In this document: positions 21,278 to 33,195 of the stretch, piece by piece
How positions within the stretch are numbered: position 1 is the first letter of the stretch
Layout of the letters: every line of letters begins with the position of its first letter
Assembly (NCBI GenBank): GCA_965178125.1
Contig: OZ237769.1
Location: forward strand, 591,120-655,119
DNA length: 64,000 bases
Origin: Bilabrum cf. latius
Taxonomy: Eukaryota > Bigyra: Bicosoecida > Bigyra > Bicosoecida
Direction of reading: 5' to 3'
Notes under the pieces: generated by a model
Seen by the model: the letters and a program-made list of their open reading frames with translations, nothing else
Told to the model about the DNA's origin: nothing
The model's database searches: none
Program-made: the position numbers and the translations under genes

Positions 21278-24200
21278 TCACCCTTCGAGCATCTTGCTCA
21301 CCCGCCCAGCCTCGGTCGCAGGCAGCAGCGCCGCCACGCGCTTCTCCGCCGCGGCAGTGCCCATCGCCTTGCCCACTTCCTGCAGCGCGCCCGCCAGCGG
21401 GGCCCGCAGGCTGGCGGGCACCCTCGCGGACGAGGCCGCCCGAGCGAGCGCCGGGAGCACCTGCCGGTCGACCACCTGCGCCGCGTGCTTTGGGTCCAGC
21501 CGGGGGATGGCCCTGGCCAGCGATGCAAGTGCCGCTGCTTTCACCCTCGCGCTACTGTGCGCCACCCCTCCCACGAGCGGGGCCAGCAGCGCCCTGGCAG
21601 AGGCCCGGTCCTCCAGCAGACGGAGCGCCCTTCCCGAGGCCTGTGCCACCGCTGGCTGGGTGGAGGCGATTCCCTTGGCCGCCGCTGCCACCACGATGGG
21701 GAGGGCCCCATCCAGCGGCTTCCCCTTGAGTGCGTTGCTCTCGATCACGTCTGCCAGCGACAGGGCCGCAGCAGCCGCCACCTTGCTCTGCCCGTCTCCA
21801 ACGTGCTGGGACACCACGTCCAGCACTCGCATCGAGTGGGCCCTCGCGGCGGCTGGCTCCCTCCTGGCGAACTGGGCCAGCGACTGCACGGCCCCCTGAC
21901 GAGTGCGCCAGTCCGAGTCCCCCGCCTTGGTCAGGATCGTCTCCAGCTCCTCGGGCATAGGGCCGGATGAATTGCCCCCACCGGACCCGCCGCGCCCGCG
22001 TCCGCTCCTGCTCTTGCTCCGGCTCATGCCGCGGCGGCCGCGGGGTCCCGTGCCTGCACCACCGTGCGATGCAGCCGCGCCCTCGGTAGCCCGCTTGCGC
22101 ATGGCCAGCGCCCTCGACGCCCGCCGGTCCTTGGCCATGGCTGCACCACCGTGCGATGCAGCTGCGGGTCCACCGAGCGGGGACGCGTCGGCCCCGCTGC
22201 CTTCAGCCCCCGCCGTGGGGGTGCTCCTGTCCCCAGCAGGGGTGGGCGGGGGCAGCGACACCTCCGGAGTACCGACCTCGTCGCTCCCTTCTCCTCCCGC
22301 CCCTAGCATGTGACGAGTGCTCCCTGGCCCGAACTGAAAAGCGCCGCCTACTCCCCCGCCGCCTTGCTCGATGCTACCCGGGGCTCGGCTCCGACTGCTG
22401 CTGCGGGCGCTCCTCCGGCGGCTCCGGCTGCTGGCCAACCCGGTGTGACGAGTGAAAGTGCCCCTGCGCGACCCCACGATAGAGGCGGGGGTATCCCCTC
22501 CAGCACCCCCCTCCCCCGCGCCCCCCTCCAGGGGTCCATGCCGCAGGAAGTCGTTCAGCCGCAGAGCCGCCCTCTCCCCCAGCAGCGCCCTGAGCTCGCC
22601 CTCGCTGGCATGCCCCCCCGCCCGCAGCACTGCGAGCGTCCTCTTGCCCGCGTGCCGCACCCCCTCATTCCCGGCCTGCGTGAACTTGGCGGCCTGTCTG
22701 GTGACTGCCTCGACCTGGGCCCCCGAGAGGGCAGCGAGGTGCACCTGGGCCACCTTCTCCACCCATGGAGCGGAGGACAGCCGGACCAGAGGTTCCGCAC
22801 TGCGCGCGGCGCCCAGCACCGCCCCAAGCGCGGCCTTGGCAGAGGCCCCCTGCACCACGGCGGACAGCGCCCGCCCTGCCTCGGCCTGCAAGAAGGCGTT
22901 GGAGGCGTCCCCCGCCCTCTTCAGCAGGGGGGGCATGCAGGCGGGCAGCGCGGGCTCAGCCGCCGCCCCCGCCGCGCCCAGGAGGTCTGCCACCGCCAGC
23001 AGCGCGCTCTTTGCGAGGGCCGACCGAGGGGAGCTGACGAGAGGGGCCACCAGTCGGAGGGCCCTGTTGGCGTGTTCCCTGGCCTGGGGTGGGTGGTGCG
23101 CTGCCATCCTCCTGAGCGCAAGCAGAGCCTGCACCTGCTTGCTCCAGGAGGCGGTCTTGCCCTTGGCCTGCGCCTCCACTAGGGCGTCTGCGGCGTGCTG
23201 CCAGGCGGACTGCGGGTTCTTGAGCGGCTGCAGCTGGTCCTTGGGCACATACAGCTGCTGGGTATCGGGGGCACCGGAGGGAACACCTCCCGATGCCACG
23301 CTGGACGCCCCCCCGAATGACCGGGTGGACCCCGCGGGTGACACCCCCCCACCGCCGTTGGGGACACGACCCGCGCCCGATCCCCGGCCCCTGCTCCTGC
23401 TCCTGCTGCCTGCCCCGGGGGACCCCCTCGGCGCATGCCTGTGGGGGGAGGAAGCACCAGCACCAGCACCAGAGCTAGCGCTAGCACCCGCACCCGACGA
23501 GCGCGAAGGGGAAAGAGAAGGGGAAGGGGACCTTCCCGTTGACACGGGAGGCGGCTTGGATACGCGCCGCTGCAGCCCCCTGTGCCCTCGCACTGTTCCT
23601 TGGGACCCAAAAGGCTCCTAATTCGCCCCCGGTGGAAGCGCGTAGGTGGCTGACGGGTCCGCCATGGGGTGCAGGGGCCTGTCTGCCGGGTCGCTGGAGG
23701 CCTGTCCGAGCGAGTGGGGGGCCAGAGAGGCGGGGCCCATGGAGGGCGAGGCGGGGGGCACGTCCACGTCCATGCCCGCGCGAGAGCTGGCCCGGGAGCG
23801 GGTCCCCACGGAAGGAGAGGGCTGTAGGGGGGCCGTGCGTCTCGCGTCAAGAGGGCCAGCGATGCTGAAGCTGCTGCTGCCACCACCGGCCGCTCCCTCT
23901 AAATGGCCGCTGGGAGCGTCCACGGAGTCCCGCAGCCAGCTGGGCACCGGCTCCTGCCCCCTCCCAGTACCAGTGGCTCCGAATCCCCCACCCCCGCGAG
24001 ACCCCGGTGGCGGCCCCCTGCCCCCATACCCTCCTTGCCCACCTGCCTGCCCCTGCTCCCCGTAGTCGTCATAGTCGTCTTCCCCGTCATGCTCCCGCAC
24101 ACCGAGCGCAAGTCTCGTTGCCGATCGCTCCCGCGCTGCTCGTCGGCCAGGAGTCGCCCACGCGCTTGTTCCCTGGGCCCTCGTAGCCGCCAGGTCCATT

Positions 24201-27200
24201 CCATCACCATCGCCCCGCTGCTCCTGTCGCTGCCCCCCGCGCGCTGGTGTGGCCAACCCCAGGTCCACAGCAGATCCGCCGATACGACCCAGCCCCTCCC
24301 TCTACCCGCCGTGCACTCCTCCTCCTCCTCCTCCTCCTCTCCCTCGCCCATCTAGCTGTTCCCCAGCACCCAGCTGCCCTGCATACGACCCCTGCCGCAT
24401 GACGGGCGGCCTGGGCCCGCGCCGCAACGGCCCTGCAGACGCTGCAGAGCGGCGCCACGTGCCGCCCCCAGCCCCAGCCCCAGCGCGGCCCGCCGCAGCC
24501 GCCGCCGACACGCCGTCCCCGTGTCCATAGTCCCCCTCCCCGTCCCATCCATCCTCCCCCAGCAGCAGCCCCCGATGAGGTGCTTCCTCCCCCACCCCTG
24601 TCCGCCCCGCCGCCAGTCGCTCGTCCACCCGCTCGGCCAGCGACTGCCTCCGCCTCGCCCTGCCCCCCTCCATGATGCGCTCGTCCACTTCCTCCGAGAT
24701 GGACTTGCGGCGGACACGGCCTCGGCTGTTCCCTGGGCCCTGCCCGCCCCTGCTCCTGCCCCCCACGTGTTTCATTTCCTCCTCGTCCATCCACGACGGC
24801 AGCTCCGGCTAGATGCGACCCACGGACGGGCTCCCACTCCTGCGGCCAACCGAGGCGCCCTATGTCTGTGCGCGGGGGCGGCCCCCTCCCCTTCCACGGG
24901 CCCCTCCAGCGCCCACCTCGCCCCCAGCACCCCCCATCCCCCGCAGCAGGTCCAGCTTGTGCTGCTCCAGCAGATCCCCGCCCCCTGACCCGCCCCGAGA
25001 TCCCCGTCCCAGCGGCCCGGCCCCCGGCCCGCCGCCCCGCAGCGCCCTCCCTTCGAACCTTGGAGACACGGCCCCCGCCCCGCCGCCCCGCAGCGCCCTC
25101 CCTTCGAACCTTGGAGACACGGCCCCCGCCCCGCCGGCCATGCCCCCCCGCGCGTCATCTTCCTCGAACAGACCGCTGGCGTCGGCGTCCCGCAGCCAGG
25201 AGGGCGCAGCGGACCCCTCCATGGGGTCAACATCCCCAGCCCCGTATCCCCTAGGGGTGGCCAGGGGAGACGCACTCTGTCCCCTGCCCCTGGAGGGGGT
25301 CCCGCCCACGGGCCCAGGTGCCCGTCGCATCGCCTGCGCCGTGAGGTCGCTCGCCCCCGCGCTGCCCCTGCCCCCCTCGCTGTCAGACCACTGCACGCTG
25401 TGGCGACCCCCTGACGAATGCACGCCCCCCCTGTCCCTGTCCCTGTCCCTGTTCTCCGGGCCTCCATCTGCCTCCCTGCCCGCACCCAAGTTGCCCCCTC
25501 TCCCTCTCCCTCTCCCGCCCCCCCGCAGGGGACTCCCCGCCACCACCTGCACCCCGCCGTCCGCCGCACTCGCAGACTGCGCGCGGAGGGACCGGCGACC
25601 GTACCGCGGGCCCCTGCCTCTGCCCACACCCCCGGGGGCCCCTCCCGCAGCAGAGGGAACAGCGTCCAGATGCCTAGATGAGGGAACAAGTCCTGGTTTC
25701 GGCCGGGCCAGCGGGCCTCCCGCCCCCGGCCCTGCAGCAGCCGCAGAGAAGGCCCTTGTTCCCTGGGCCCGCTCCCCCCTCCTCCCGGCTCTATCGTCCG
25801 CTTCCTGCTCCCCTACAGGACGACTAGCGGCAGGACCCCGCCGGGGATCCAATGGACCCGGAGCCGATCCCTCGTGCAGCCAGGAAGGCACCGAGTCCAG
25901 AGAGGAGTCCAGCCCGTCCCTGCGCCCCCGTGCATCCAGCCCCCTCTCCCTCTCCCTCTCCCTCTCGCCCGCCGTAAGGCTGCTGGACCGGCTACCCGCC
26001 GCAGAGACAGGCACGCCCACGGACCCTCCACCCTCCCCCTCTCCTTTGTCCGTGGAAGGCGACCCGCGGCCGATTCCCAGTCCCAGTCCGATGCCTGCGG
26101 TCCCCTTCCACCCCCTCCCTTGTTCCCTGGCCCCGCCCCCCTCCACCTCGTGGCTCCTCGCCGCTCGCCTGAGCGACCCGGGCCCGCCCCTCCCGCCCCT
26201 CCCGGCCTGGTGCACCCCCGCACCCGATCCTCCCGGGCCGTCACCCACACCGACACCCGGCCCGAGCCTGACGTCTTGCGCGCTCTAGCCCCGAGGCCGT
26301 CTTGTTCCCTGGCCCTGGCCCTAGCCCTCGTGCGTGGTCAGGGCACTAGAGAGGGCTCCCCTGTGCCCGCGGCCCAACCCCGGGCCCCCACCTGACATCA
26401 CCATCCCCATCTCCATCCCCATCCCGACACCCAGCCCGCCGCTGTGCTCGCTGGCCGCGGAGAGAAGGGTCTGTGCCGTGCCCAGGGCGCGAGGGGGCGC
26501 CTGTGCACCGCCATTCAATGCACTTCCAGACCCCAAGGCAGCCGCTCCGGCCCCCACAAGCGCTGACCCCCTCCTGGGCCCCTGCTCCTATGCTCCTGTG
26601 TCCGGCAACTCCATGCCCACGGTGGCGGGGGACCGACGGGAGGAAGCCATCGACAAACCCCCGCGGGATGCACCCCCGCCGTGGGGACGGGCAGACCCCG
26701 CAGAGGGGGGCACTGACCTGCCCCCTGGCCCGGTGCCATACGGCGCCAAGGACGAGGACCCGTAGCTCAGCTGAGAGCCGGCCCCGTGGGAAGACACGCT
26801 CCCAGCTGCAGCTGCATCCAGCCCGCCTGTGCCCAGCTCTCGCCTGGAGCTGGCCCTCCCCCTGGCCCCCGTTGTTCCCCGGGTGCTTCCCCCCGCCCCC
26901 GCATCGGAGGGCAGCACCACGAACCCCTCGCTCCCAACATAGGCCACCGGTGCTTCTCCACGGACTGCCTGCTGCAGCCTATGGCCCAGTCCCCTGCGAG
27001 CCTTCTCATGGGCCACCTGCGCGTGCACCTTGCCCTGGTTCCCGTGAGCGCCCAGCAGCCGCTGCTGCTGCCCTTGCTCCGCCCCCCTCGGCAGCATAGC
27101 CCCCGCCGCCCACTCCTCCACGCGACCCGCCGCCATCTCGTCCGCCACCGGGGGTTCGCCCCCTGCTGCTCTTGCTTCACTCGTCACACTCCTAGGCCCC

Positions 27201-27892
27201 AGCACCACAGCCGCCGCCGCGCACACCTCCCTGGCCCCCGCCTGCACCCGGCCCACCGGGTCCGAGAGAGCGGGTGCCGCTGCCTCCACCACCCGCCGGA
27301 GCACCGCCTCCCTGCCCCTGCCGCTGACCGTGCCCTCCCCCGCGGCCAGGGCAGCGGCCGCCAACACCCGCACGGCCTGGTCCCGCACCCCGCTGCGACG
27401 GTGTGTGACGAGCGGGGCCACGGACGGCAGCACGCTCTCCGGGCCGGCTGCCCTGGCCACGGCGGCGAGAGCGCGCAGGTTAGCATGGCGAACCACCAGC
27501 TTGTTGTCCGAGATGCGACCCATGAGGGCGGGCATGAGGGCGTCACGGGCGCTGCTCGCGGAGCGGCTGTCGCCCCCGAGCGCGCGTTGCCCTCCCGATT
27601 CCGCAAGAGCATGGGCTGCATCCAACCCAGCCATCACGCTGCGAAATGATGGGTCCTGTACCGCGCTTGCTACTAGTTTTGCAATCTCTTCTGCGTGCTG
27701 ACGAACCTATTCTGTGCCTTGGGCCCCACGAATGCGCTTTGCCAGCTGCTCTGCGGCTTGGGCCGTACCCATGCCGGCTCCTCGCGATGATCTTCTGCCA
27801 CCAGCGTCCTTACTTCCTGAGAGCGACTGCAAAACATCATTTCCAACGAAGTCTGACAGCGAATTTTTGGCCTGGCTGCCAGTTGATGCCAT
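21278..27892 (-). CDS. TOGARAM1: TOGARAM/crescerin-like ciliary TOG-array protein
   Basis: One frame from ATG 27892 (MASTGSQAKNSLSDF) to TGA 21280-21278 encodes 2204 residues with about ten TAG codons (27707, 26588, 26321, 24860, 24302, 23618 and others). HEAT/TOG-like arrays lie near residues 65-250 (SDNKLVVRHANLRALAAVAR), 1555-1790 (SWSKQVQALLALRRMAAHHP) and 1980-2200 (DSDWRTRQGAVQSLAQFAR). The middle array closely follows the crescerin TOG pattern (W-x-K-x-x-x-L...IRRLAAFHP). Between the first and second arrays is a roughly 1300-residue Gly/Ser/Arg-rich linker with four PSW[LM] motifs. Crescerins bind tubulin in cilia and support axoneme growth. The upstream frame stays open past 27892 to about 27965, so an extra exon is possible. 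Confidence 0.72.
25031..25132 (-). repeat. 51-bp in-frame tandem duplication in the TOGARAM-like linker
   Basis: Two essentially identical 51-bp units start at 25031 and 25082 and encode AVSPRFEGRALRGGGAG twice. The length is a multiple of three, so the frame is kept. Confidence 0.9.
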
Positions 27893-28820
27893 TCTTGTAT
27901 TCCGTTCCAACGAAGGGTTCCGTTGGACGCTTGCTCTCGACTACAGACGGTTCAGGGTCCGGTTCGATGCTTTGACGCTTTAATTAAGTGTGTGCGAAAC
28001 AGCTTCCACGGCTCAGAAGCCTAGGTAGCGCTGAGCACTAGGCGCAGCCCAGCTGGAGCGGGTGGGTCTGCACACAAAATCCGTGAGATCGGGCCCGCTG
28101 GGGAAGCAAATTTACCTCTGAAATATATGTTGAATAGCGCCAAACAATATAAGTCGCTTCAATGTTTCACTGGGCGGTGTTTGCACCAATTTTCCCGACG
28201 TGTGCTGCCGGCGGCCGAAACCGCTGCTCATGCCAGTGGCCCGGCCCGGAGGGAGCCTTCGCTTCGGCGCCGGCGCCGGCACTGGTGGTCATCACCAGCC
28301 TGGGCGATCACAGGCCCGATCGCTGGCATACTAGCGAGTGTAAGCACAATGTAATCTATCCATGTCTGCGAGGCATACCCGAATGCCTGGAGATCGCCAG
28401 AGGTCCGGTTCTCCCTCGCCGAGAGAGGGGCCTACTGCCAGTGTGCTTGCAACCAGCACGGCAATTGGATCGATCTACTTGGCGCCAGCGTGAAGGCTGT
28501 GAGACGCAAGATGGGGGCTAGCACGTCCCTCGCGTCTCCCTTATTGTTGCTGCACCTCGTCGCTGTATTGCTGGATCCTCATGGAGTGCCACCTGGCCCC
28601 ACAGCACGCCACCTGGTCCTTGGCGGGGACTCGCAGGTGCATTCGAGGCCCCCTGACCGCCAGTCGTGCAGTCACGTAGAATCATCCATGCCCCACACTG
28701 TGGCACGTCACACTGACCCGCGCCGTGTCAAGATATGCCCCTTGATCGCTGGAGACTCGTGTCCTGGCACTACTGACCACCCCAAGCCATGCCATGCCAT
28801 GCCATGCCAACTCCCCGTCC
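27893..28820. other. Region without a confident gene
   Basis: The first ~90 bp may belong to the TOGARAM-like 5' end. The rest holds only weak candidates. A minus-strand open frame spans 28578-28228 (117 codons, one TAG, ending in TGA) and contains the natural-looking segment TWIDYIVLTLASMPAIGPVI, but it has no early ATG. A plus-strand frame at 28162-28521 continues through TAG, but its composition looks antisense. No match to a known family was recognised. A multi-exon small gene or the 3'UTR of VPS26C are both possible. Confidence 0.35.
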
Positions 28821-28950
28821 GATCAGCTCCTGAACAGCACCACGGGCACGTTCTGTGTGACAGAGTAGTAGTCCTCGAACTGCACGATCAGCTCCTGAAC
28901 AGCACCACGGGCACGTTCTGTGTGACAGAGTAGTAGTCCTCGAACTGCAC
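28821..28950. repeat. 65-bp direct duplication covering the VPS26C 3' end
   Basis: Two perfect 65-bp copies lie at 28821-28885 and 28886-28950. The inner one codes for the last residues of VPS26C; the outer one falls after the TGA. Because 65 is not a multiple of three, the outer copy is out of frame and the normal stop is preserved. Confidence 0.95.
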
Positions 28951-29949
28951 GATCACGTTCACCTCGAACTGCACGCTCAGGGTCTTGGAGGAGAAGGAGG
29001 GGCAGGTGAACATCCGGGGGAGCACCATGTACAGAGGCAGCGCCACCCCGCGGGGGACGTCTCCCTCCCCCACCTGCAGGTTCTGGATCTCGGTGGCTTC
29101 CCGCTGGGTGCCAGAGGCGGTCGCAACCGATTCCACCCTGACGAGCTGCAGCTCCAGCGACCTGACCCTGGCCTCGGACTTGGCCAGCGTGAGGGTCCCC
29201 GTGAAGGGACGGGTGAGCGAGCAGCGGGTCTGGTCCAGCTTGGCGAGCACCTGGAAGTCCGGTATCTCGTGCACGCTGTCCTTCTTTATGTTGGCCAGAG
29301 TGGCGGGTGAGATGTCCACGGTCTTGGGGCCCGGCTCGAGGGCGGTTCGGGCGGGGACCTGCACCAGGAACTCGGCGCTGTGGGTGAGGTCCGAGGAGAA
29401 CGCCCCGCTGGCCTTGAGCACCGCTGCCACGCGGTACACCACGGACAAATAAACTCCGTGGTAGGTTTCGATGAGCCGCCGCCCGCCCACGCCGTCGCAC
29501 TCGAACTCGAAAGGAATCTCAACTGGCTTGGCAGGCAGCTTGCCCGCGGGCTCCAGCTCGATGGTTTCAGAGAGAAGCACGGAGCTGCCACCTGCCGCCC
29601 CGCCACTTGCACCGCCCCCTTCCGGGTCTAACTTTGCGATGACGCCGACTGCCTTGCCTTTCGGCAGAGCGATGATACCACCATGAGCATCAACTACCAA
29701 CCCCTTATGCGCCCAGCTGGGCGCGTTGACCAGTACAACGCCCGAGACCGTCTCCTGCAACGCAGTGGGCAGAGAATATCATGCAATGGACACGCCTCGA
29801 TCCGGACAAACAACGATACCATCATTCGCTACGCCTCGACAAGTGCAAGTCAGACCACTCCGAAATGTGTACGTGATATTCACGGAATTCCACCTTACCC
29901 CTGCCTTATAAGTTCTATCTACTCTCTTCAACTTGACTGACAAGCTCAT
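28888..29949 (-). CDS. VPS26C: VPS26C (DSCR3), retriever complex subunit
   Basis: Exon 1 is 29949-29899 (MSLSVKLKRVDRTYKAG) and exon 2 29754-28888, joined in phase 0 across a GTAAGG...GCAG intron, ending at TGA. The 305-residue product has the length of human VPS26C (297) and aligns throughout by eye: ETYHGVYLSVVYRV, SLELQLVRVESV, ATEIQNLQVGEGDV, PLYMVLPRMFTCPS and FEVNVIVQFEDYYSVTQNVP. The arrestin-like double beta-sandwich subunit acts with VPS35L and VPS29 in retromer-independent endosomal recycling. No internal TAG is needed, so this gene reads normally under either code. Confidence 0.93.
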
Positions 29950-30103
29950 CACGACCTGTTTGAGAGGCCTGTGTTGCACGGGCGGCGTATTTCGGATCCT
30001 CGCCGTCGGACTCAAAAGCACACGTTATAATTTCAATGTACTCTGCCAGATTCCGATGTTTGGAGGGAATCTCGCACTTTCCTCGACAGTAGTAGTCTCA
30101 AAC
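29950..30103. promoter_or_regulatory. Divergent promoter region VPS26C / thioredoxin-fold gene
   Basis: 154 bp separate the two start codons. The interval is moderately AT-richer than the flanking coding sequence and contains cgttataatttc near 30024. Promoter role is inferred from geometry only. Confidence 0.35.
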
Positions 30104-31088
30104 ATGGCTGCCGCCGGTGATGAGAGCGCACACAAGTTCCCCGAGGGGTTCGAGGTGTACGATGACGAGAAGTGCATGGCAGCGGAGGCTCCCTCGCTCG
30201 AGGGCCTCAAGGACACTTGGATCGCTGGCGAGTACGTGAGATATCGCGCGCATTTCTGTGGCTTTGTTCTCGTAGTAAAGTCTGATAAAGTATTGCCTCG
30301 TGTGTGGTGCTAGTTATGGTGTTGGTGCTGTGTGGGACTGCACAGGCTCGTTTTGCTGTGCCACGCAGTCGATATCGCGTCAGCGACCAATCAGCTATTT
30401 GGCACTGCACTAGCCGCAGTACGTCTGCAGTTTGTAGTATATTGTCGAGAAGTATTTGCTCGTACTGCGTGAATCGGTCAACTGCGCTCAAGCATGCGTT
30501 GTTGCTCGAGCAAATGCCTCCGCCAATGAATGCCATGCAGGTTCCCGCGCTTCGATCTGCCCAATCTTTGATTCGCAGTTCAACCACGGCAACGGCAAGC
30601 CCACCATCCTGCTGTTTTGGGAGAAGTTTGCCACTGGTGATTACAAGGTGAACGAGCAGGTGGCCGACTGGGTAGCCACGCTCGGCGACAAGGTGAACGC
30701 CATCGGCGTGTCTGTGGACGCCACCAAGGCGGACGCCGAGAAGTACGTGTCCCGCCTGGGCAAGCACCTGGAGGAGCAGCGCGTGACCATGAAGATGGTG
30801 CCCAACGTTGCATGGGATGAGGACAAGAAGCTGTCCGAGGAATTCAAGAAGGTGTGCCGCCTGGCCGTGATGGGCCCCTCCAACATGTTCCTCATCTCGG
30901 AGAGCGGCCGCATCATGTGGCGCGAGCGCTTCTCGCAGACCTACGAGTTCGAGCAGGGCCTGTTCAAGCGCCAGACGGAGAACCTGCTGGCCAACGTGAA
31001 GCTGGTCAAGGTGGGCAAGCAGCCCGAGGAGGAGGCCGAGGAGGAGGAGGTGGAGCTCGACTCGGACGACGATGGGGCACTCTTCTGA
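30104..31088 (+). CDS. Thioredoxin-fold (AhpC/TSA-like) protein with acidic tail
   Basis: Exon 1 30104-30235 (MAAAGDESAHKFPEGFEVYD...WIAGEY) joins exon 2 30579-31088 in phase 0 (GTGAGA...GCAG, 343-nt intron), ending at TGA; 213 residues. After the junction FNHGNGKPTILLFWEKFATGDY resembles the first strand-helix of redoxin domains (gKpvll.FWatw). NAIGVSVDATKADAEKYVSR resembles the second strand, and MGPSNMFLISESGRIMWRERF the cis-Pro/C-terminal half. No CxxC or peroxidatic Cys is visible at the usual helix start, so it may be a redox-inactive fold. The last 25 residues are E/D-rich and end DDDGALF. The exact subfamily was not recognised. Confidence 0.6.
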
Positions 31089-31356
31089 GTACGAGATGAA
31101 GATGAAGATGGACGCGCCTGGTCTTCGTCTTGCTCGTTGAGCCTGCCAGATGGGCCTCCCTGCCGCAAAGGGAAAGCGATGCGGTCTAGTCTGTCACTGG
31201 CAGGGGCCCAGGGAGACGGCCGAGTTGGATGGAATGCCAGGTGCGTTGAATCGGGGGGTGTGGTGCTGATCTGATTGATTCCACGATGACACGCTACAAT
31301 CCCCGAAGCGATGATCAAGCACACGTGCACAGGAAACTCCACTCGCAATCAATCAA

Positions 31357-33001
31357 TCAATGCCTGCCGCCCTGGCCTTCATTCCCTCGTTCCCCCTGCT
31401 CCGATCTTCGGTCGGCCCCGACTGCCTCGCCCACGCTCCCGAACCCGTCCTCCTTGAGCAGCCCTGCCAGCTCCCTCTTGATCCTCCTCACCAGCGCGGG
31501 GCCGCAGTACCCCAGTGCAGTGTACACCTGCACCGCAGAGGCCCCCGCCCGGATCTTGGCATAGGCGTCCTGCCCCGACTCGATCCCGCCCACGCCCACC
31601 AGGGGAAGCCGCCCCTACAGCACGCGGCTCGCCTGCCGGAGAATCTCCAGCGAAGGTTCCTTCAGGGGTCTCCCGCTGAGACCCCCCTTCTCCCCCCTGT
31701 GCGCCCCCTGCAGGGAGCTGGGCCTGGCCACCGTCGTGTTGGACACGATGAGCCCCTGCACGCCCGCGGCCACGGATGCCTCGCACACGTCAACCACCTC
31801 CTCGGGGCTCAGGTCAGGGGCCACTTTCACCAGCACCGGGCAGGGGCGTCTGTCGAGCGCCTGCCAGTCGATCGCGTCCCGCTCCTTGACCACGGCCTCC
31901 AGCAGGCCCTGCATGGTCTCTCGCCTCTGGAGGGCCCTCAGCCCGGGGGTGTTCGGGCTGCTGATATTGACGGTCAAATAGTCCGCGACGGGGGCCGCCG
32001 CCTGCACCCCAGCAATGTAGTCCGGCAGCGCCTCGGCTGTCTTGTTCTTGCCGATGTTGAGCCCCACCGCCCCTACCCTCGGCAGGCTCCTGGGCTGCTC
32101 CGCCCTCCGCCTCAAGAAGGCCTCCACCCGGGGAACAACCACAGAGAGACCCTCCGAGTTGAACCCGAATCGGTTGATTACCGCACGGTCCTCCTCGAGT
32201 CTGAACATCCTCGGGCGGCTGTTCCCCGGCTGTTCCTTGGGAGTGACGGTCCCCACCTCCACGGCCCCCAGCCCGCACGCCAGCATGCCCTCCATCGCCT
32301 CTCCGTGCTTATCGAACCCGGCAGCCAGGCCCACGGGATTGCTCAGGTGCAGCCCCACCAGCTCAGTGGCCAGCACGGGGTCATCCTCCTCGTCTTCCCG
32401 AGGCCCCAGCCCCGCCGCCGCCAGCCGCAGGCCCCACCCGTGCGCGTCCTCTGCGTCGAGCCCCCTGAGCAGAGGCATGCCCACGTGTTCGGTGAGCCAG
32501 TGGTACTCGTCCGTGCAGCGGACATCTCTCACGCCGAAATGGTACAGCCCCAACAGCACGGCCGATGCTATCTGCGGGGGATAAGACGGGGGGCGAGGCT
32601 GCTGGACAGCAAACAGTGGATGACTTGCAAGGTCAACCATGGTTACGATGCACCCCGCAGAGCCATTCAGGGGACACACAATGAGCATCGCATAGTGCCC
32701 ATCAAGCACCGGCGATACGGTTTGCACACAACCTCACGGCTGCCTACCGAAATAGCCCACTCCAAGTGAAGAAGCCTTCTGGGATGCTGCCTTCCCCACC
32801 GCCTGCACCTTCGGACCCTGCGCCAGATTTCTGTTCGCTTCCGCGGCCGTTATCCGCCCAAACTAATGGCGTTGAGAAAATACGTCTCCTGGGCACCACA
32901 ATATGCTGCTATTTGGTCGCTCTAATCTATCGCACGCGGAATAAACTGCCTAGACCCTGTCGCACGGATCCTCTGCAGATGTTTGTGGCAATTCCCGCCA
33001 T
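31357..33001 (-). CDS. DHODH: Mitochondrial dihydroorotate dehydrogenase (class 2)
   Basis: The FMN flavoenzyme oxidises dihydroorotate to orotate with ubiquinone in the mitochondrial inner membrane. Exon 1 starts at ATG 33001 ([20 protein letters not shown]), an arginine-rich presequence with RRRIFST. Exon 2, 32571-31357, starts [14 protein letters not shown], the membrane helix, and ends at TGA. The donor is probably GTGAGG at 32737; GTAGGC at 32747 with another acceptor is the alternative. Family motifs are clear: [56 protein letters not shown] and [24 protein letters not shown] at 31617-31615 precedes [10 protein letters not shown], where human DHODH has Gln (ALTQGRVPIIGVGG). About 492 residues; human 395. 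Confidence 0.93.
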
Positions 33002-33195
33002 TCTTTCAATTCAACCGCCAGTACCAGCGAGAGTAGTCACTATCAGTGAAAAGGCAAGTAGCAAATATCCGCGTATTGCGCTGACAACCTCAGTTTGGTG
33101 TTTGAAAAAGCTACACCGGAACTGTGAGGCAACGATGCCGAAACCTAGTGTTCCAAGTACTGAAGTGGTGATATGGTTTCAATTAAATTGACATC
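33002..33195. promoter_or_regulatory. Divergent promoter region DHODH / TPMT-like gene
   Basis: 194 bp of AT-richer DNA separate two head-to-head starts. No specific element is recognisable beyond the composition change and the geometry. Confidence 0.35.

Noticed and set aside
28162-28521. Plus-strand 119-codon frame as a gene
   Set aside because: Cys/Arg/Pro-rich composition without a domain; equally open antisense frame; kept only as part of an unresolved region.
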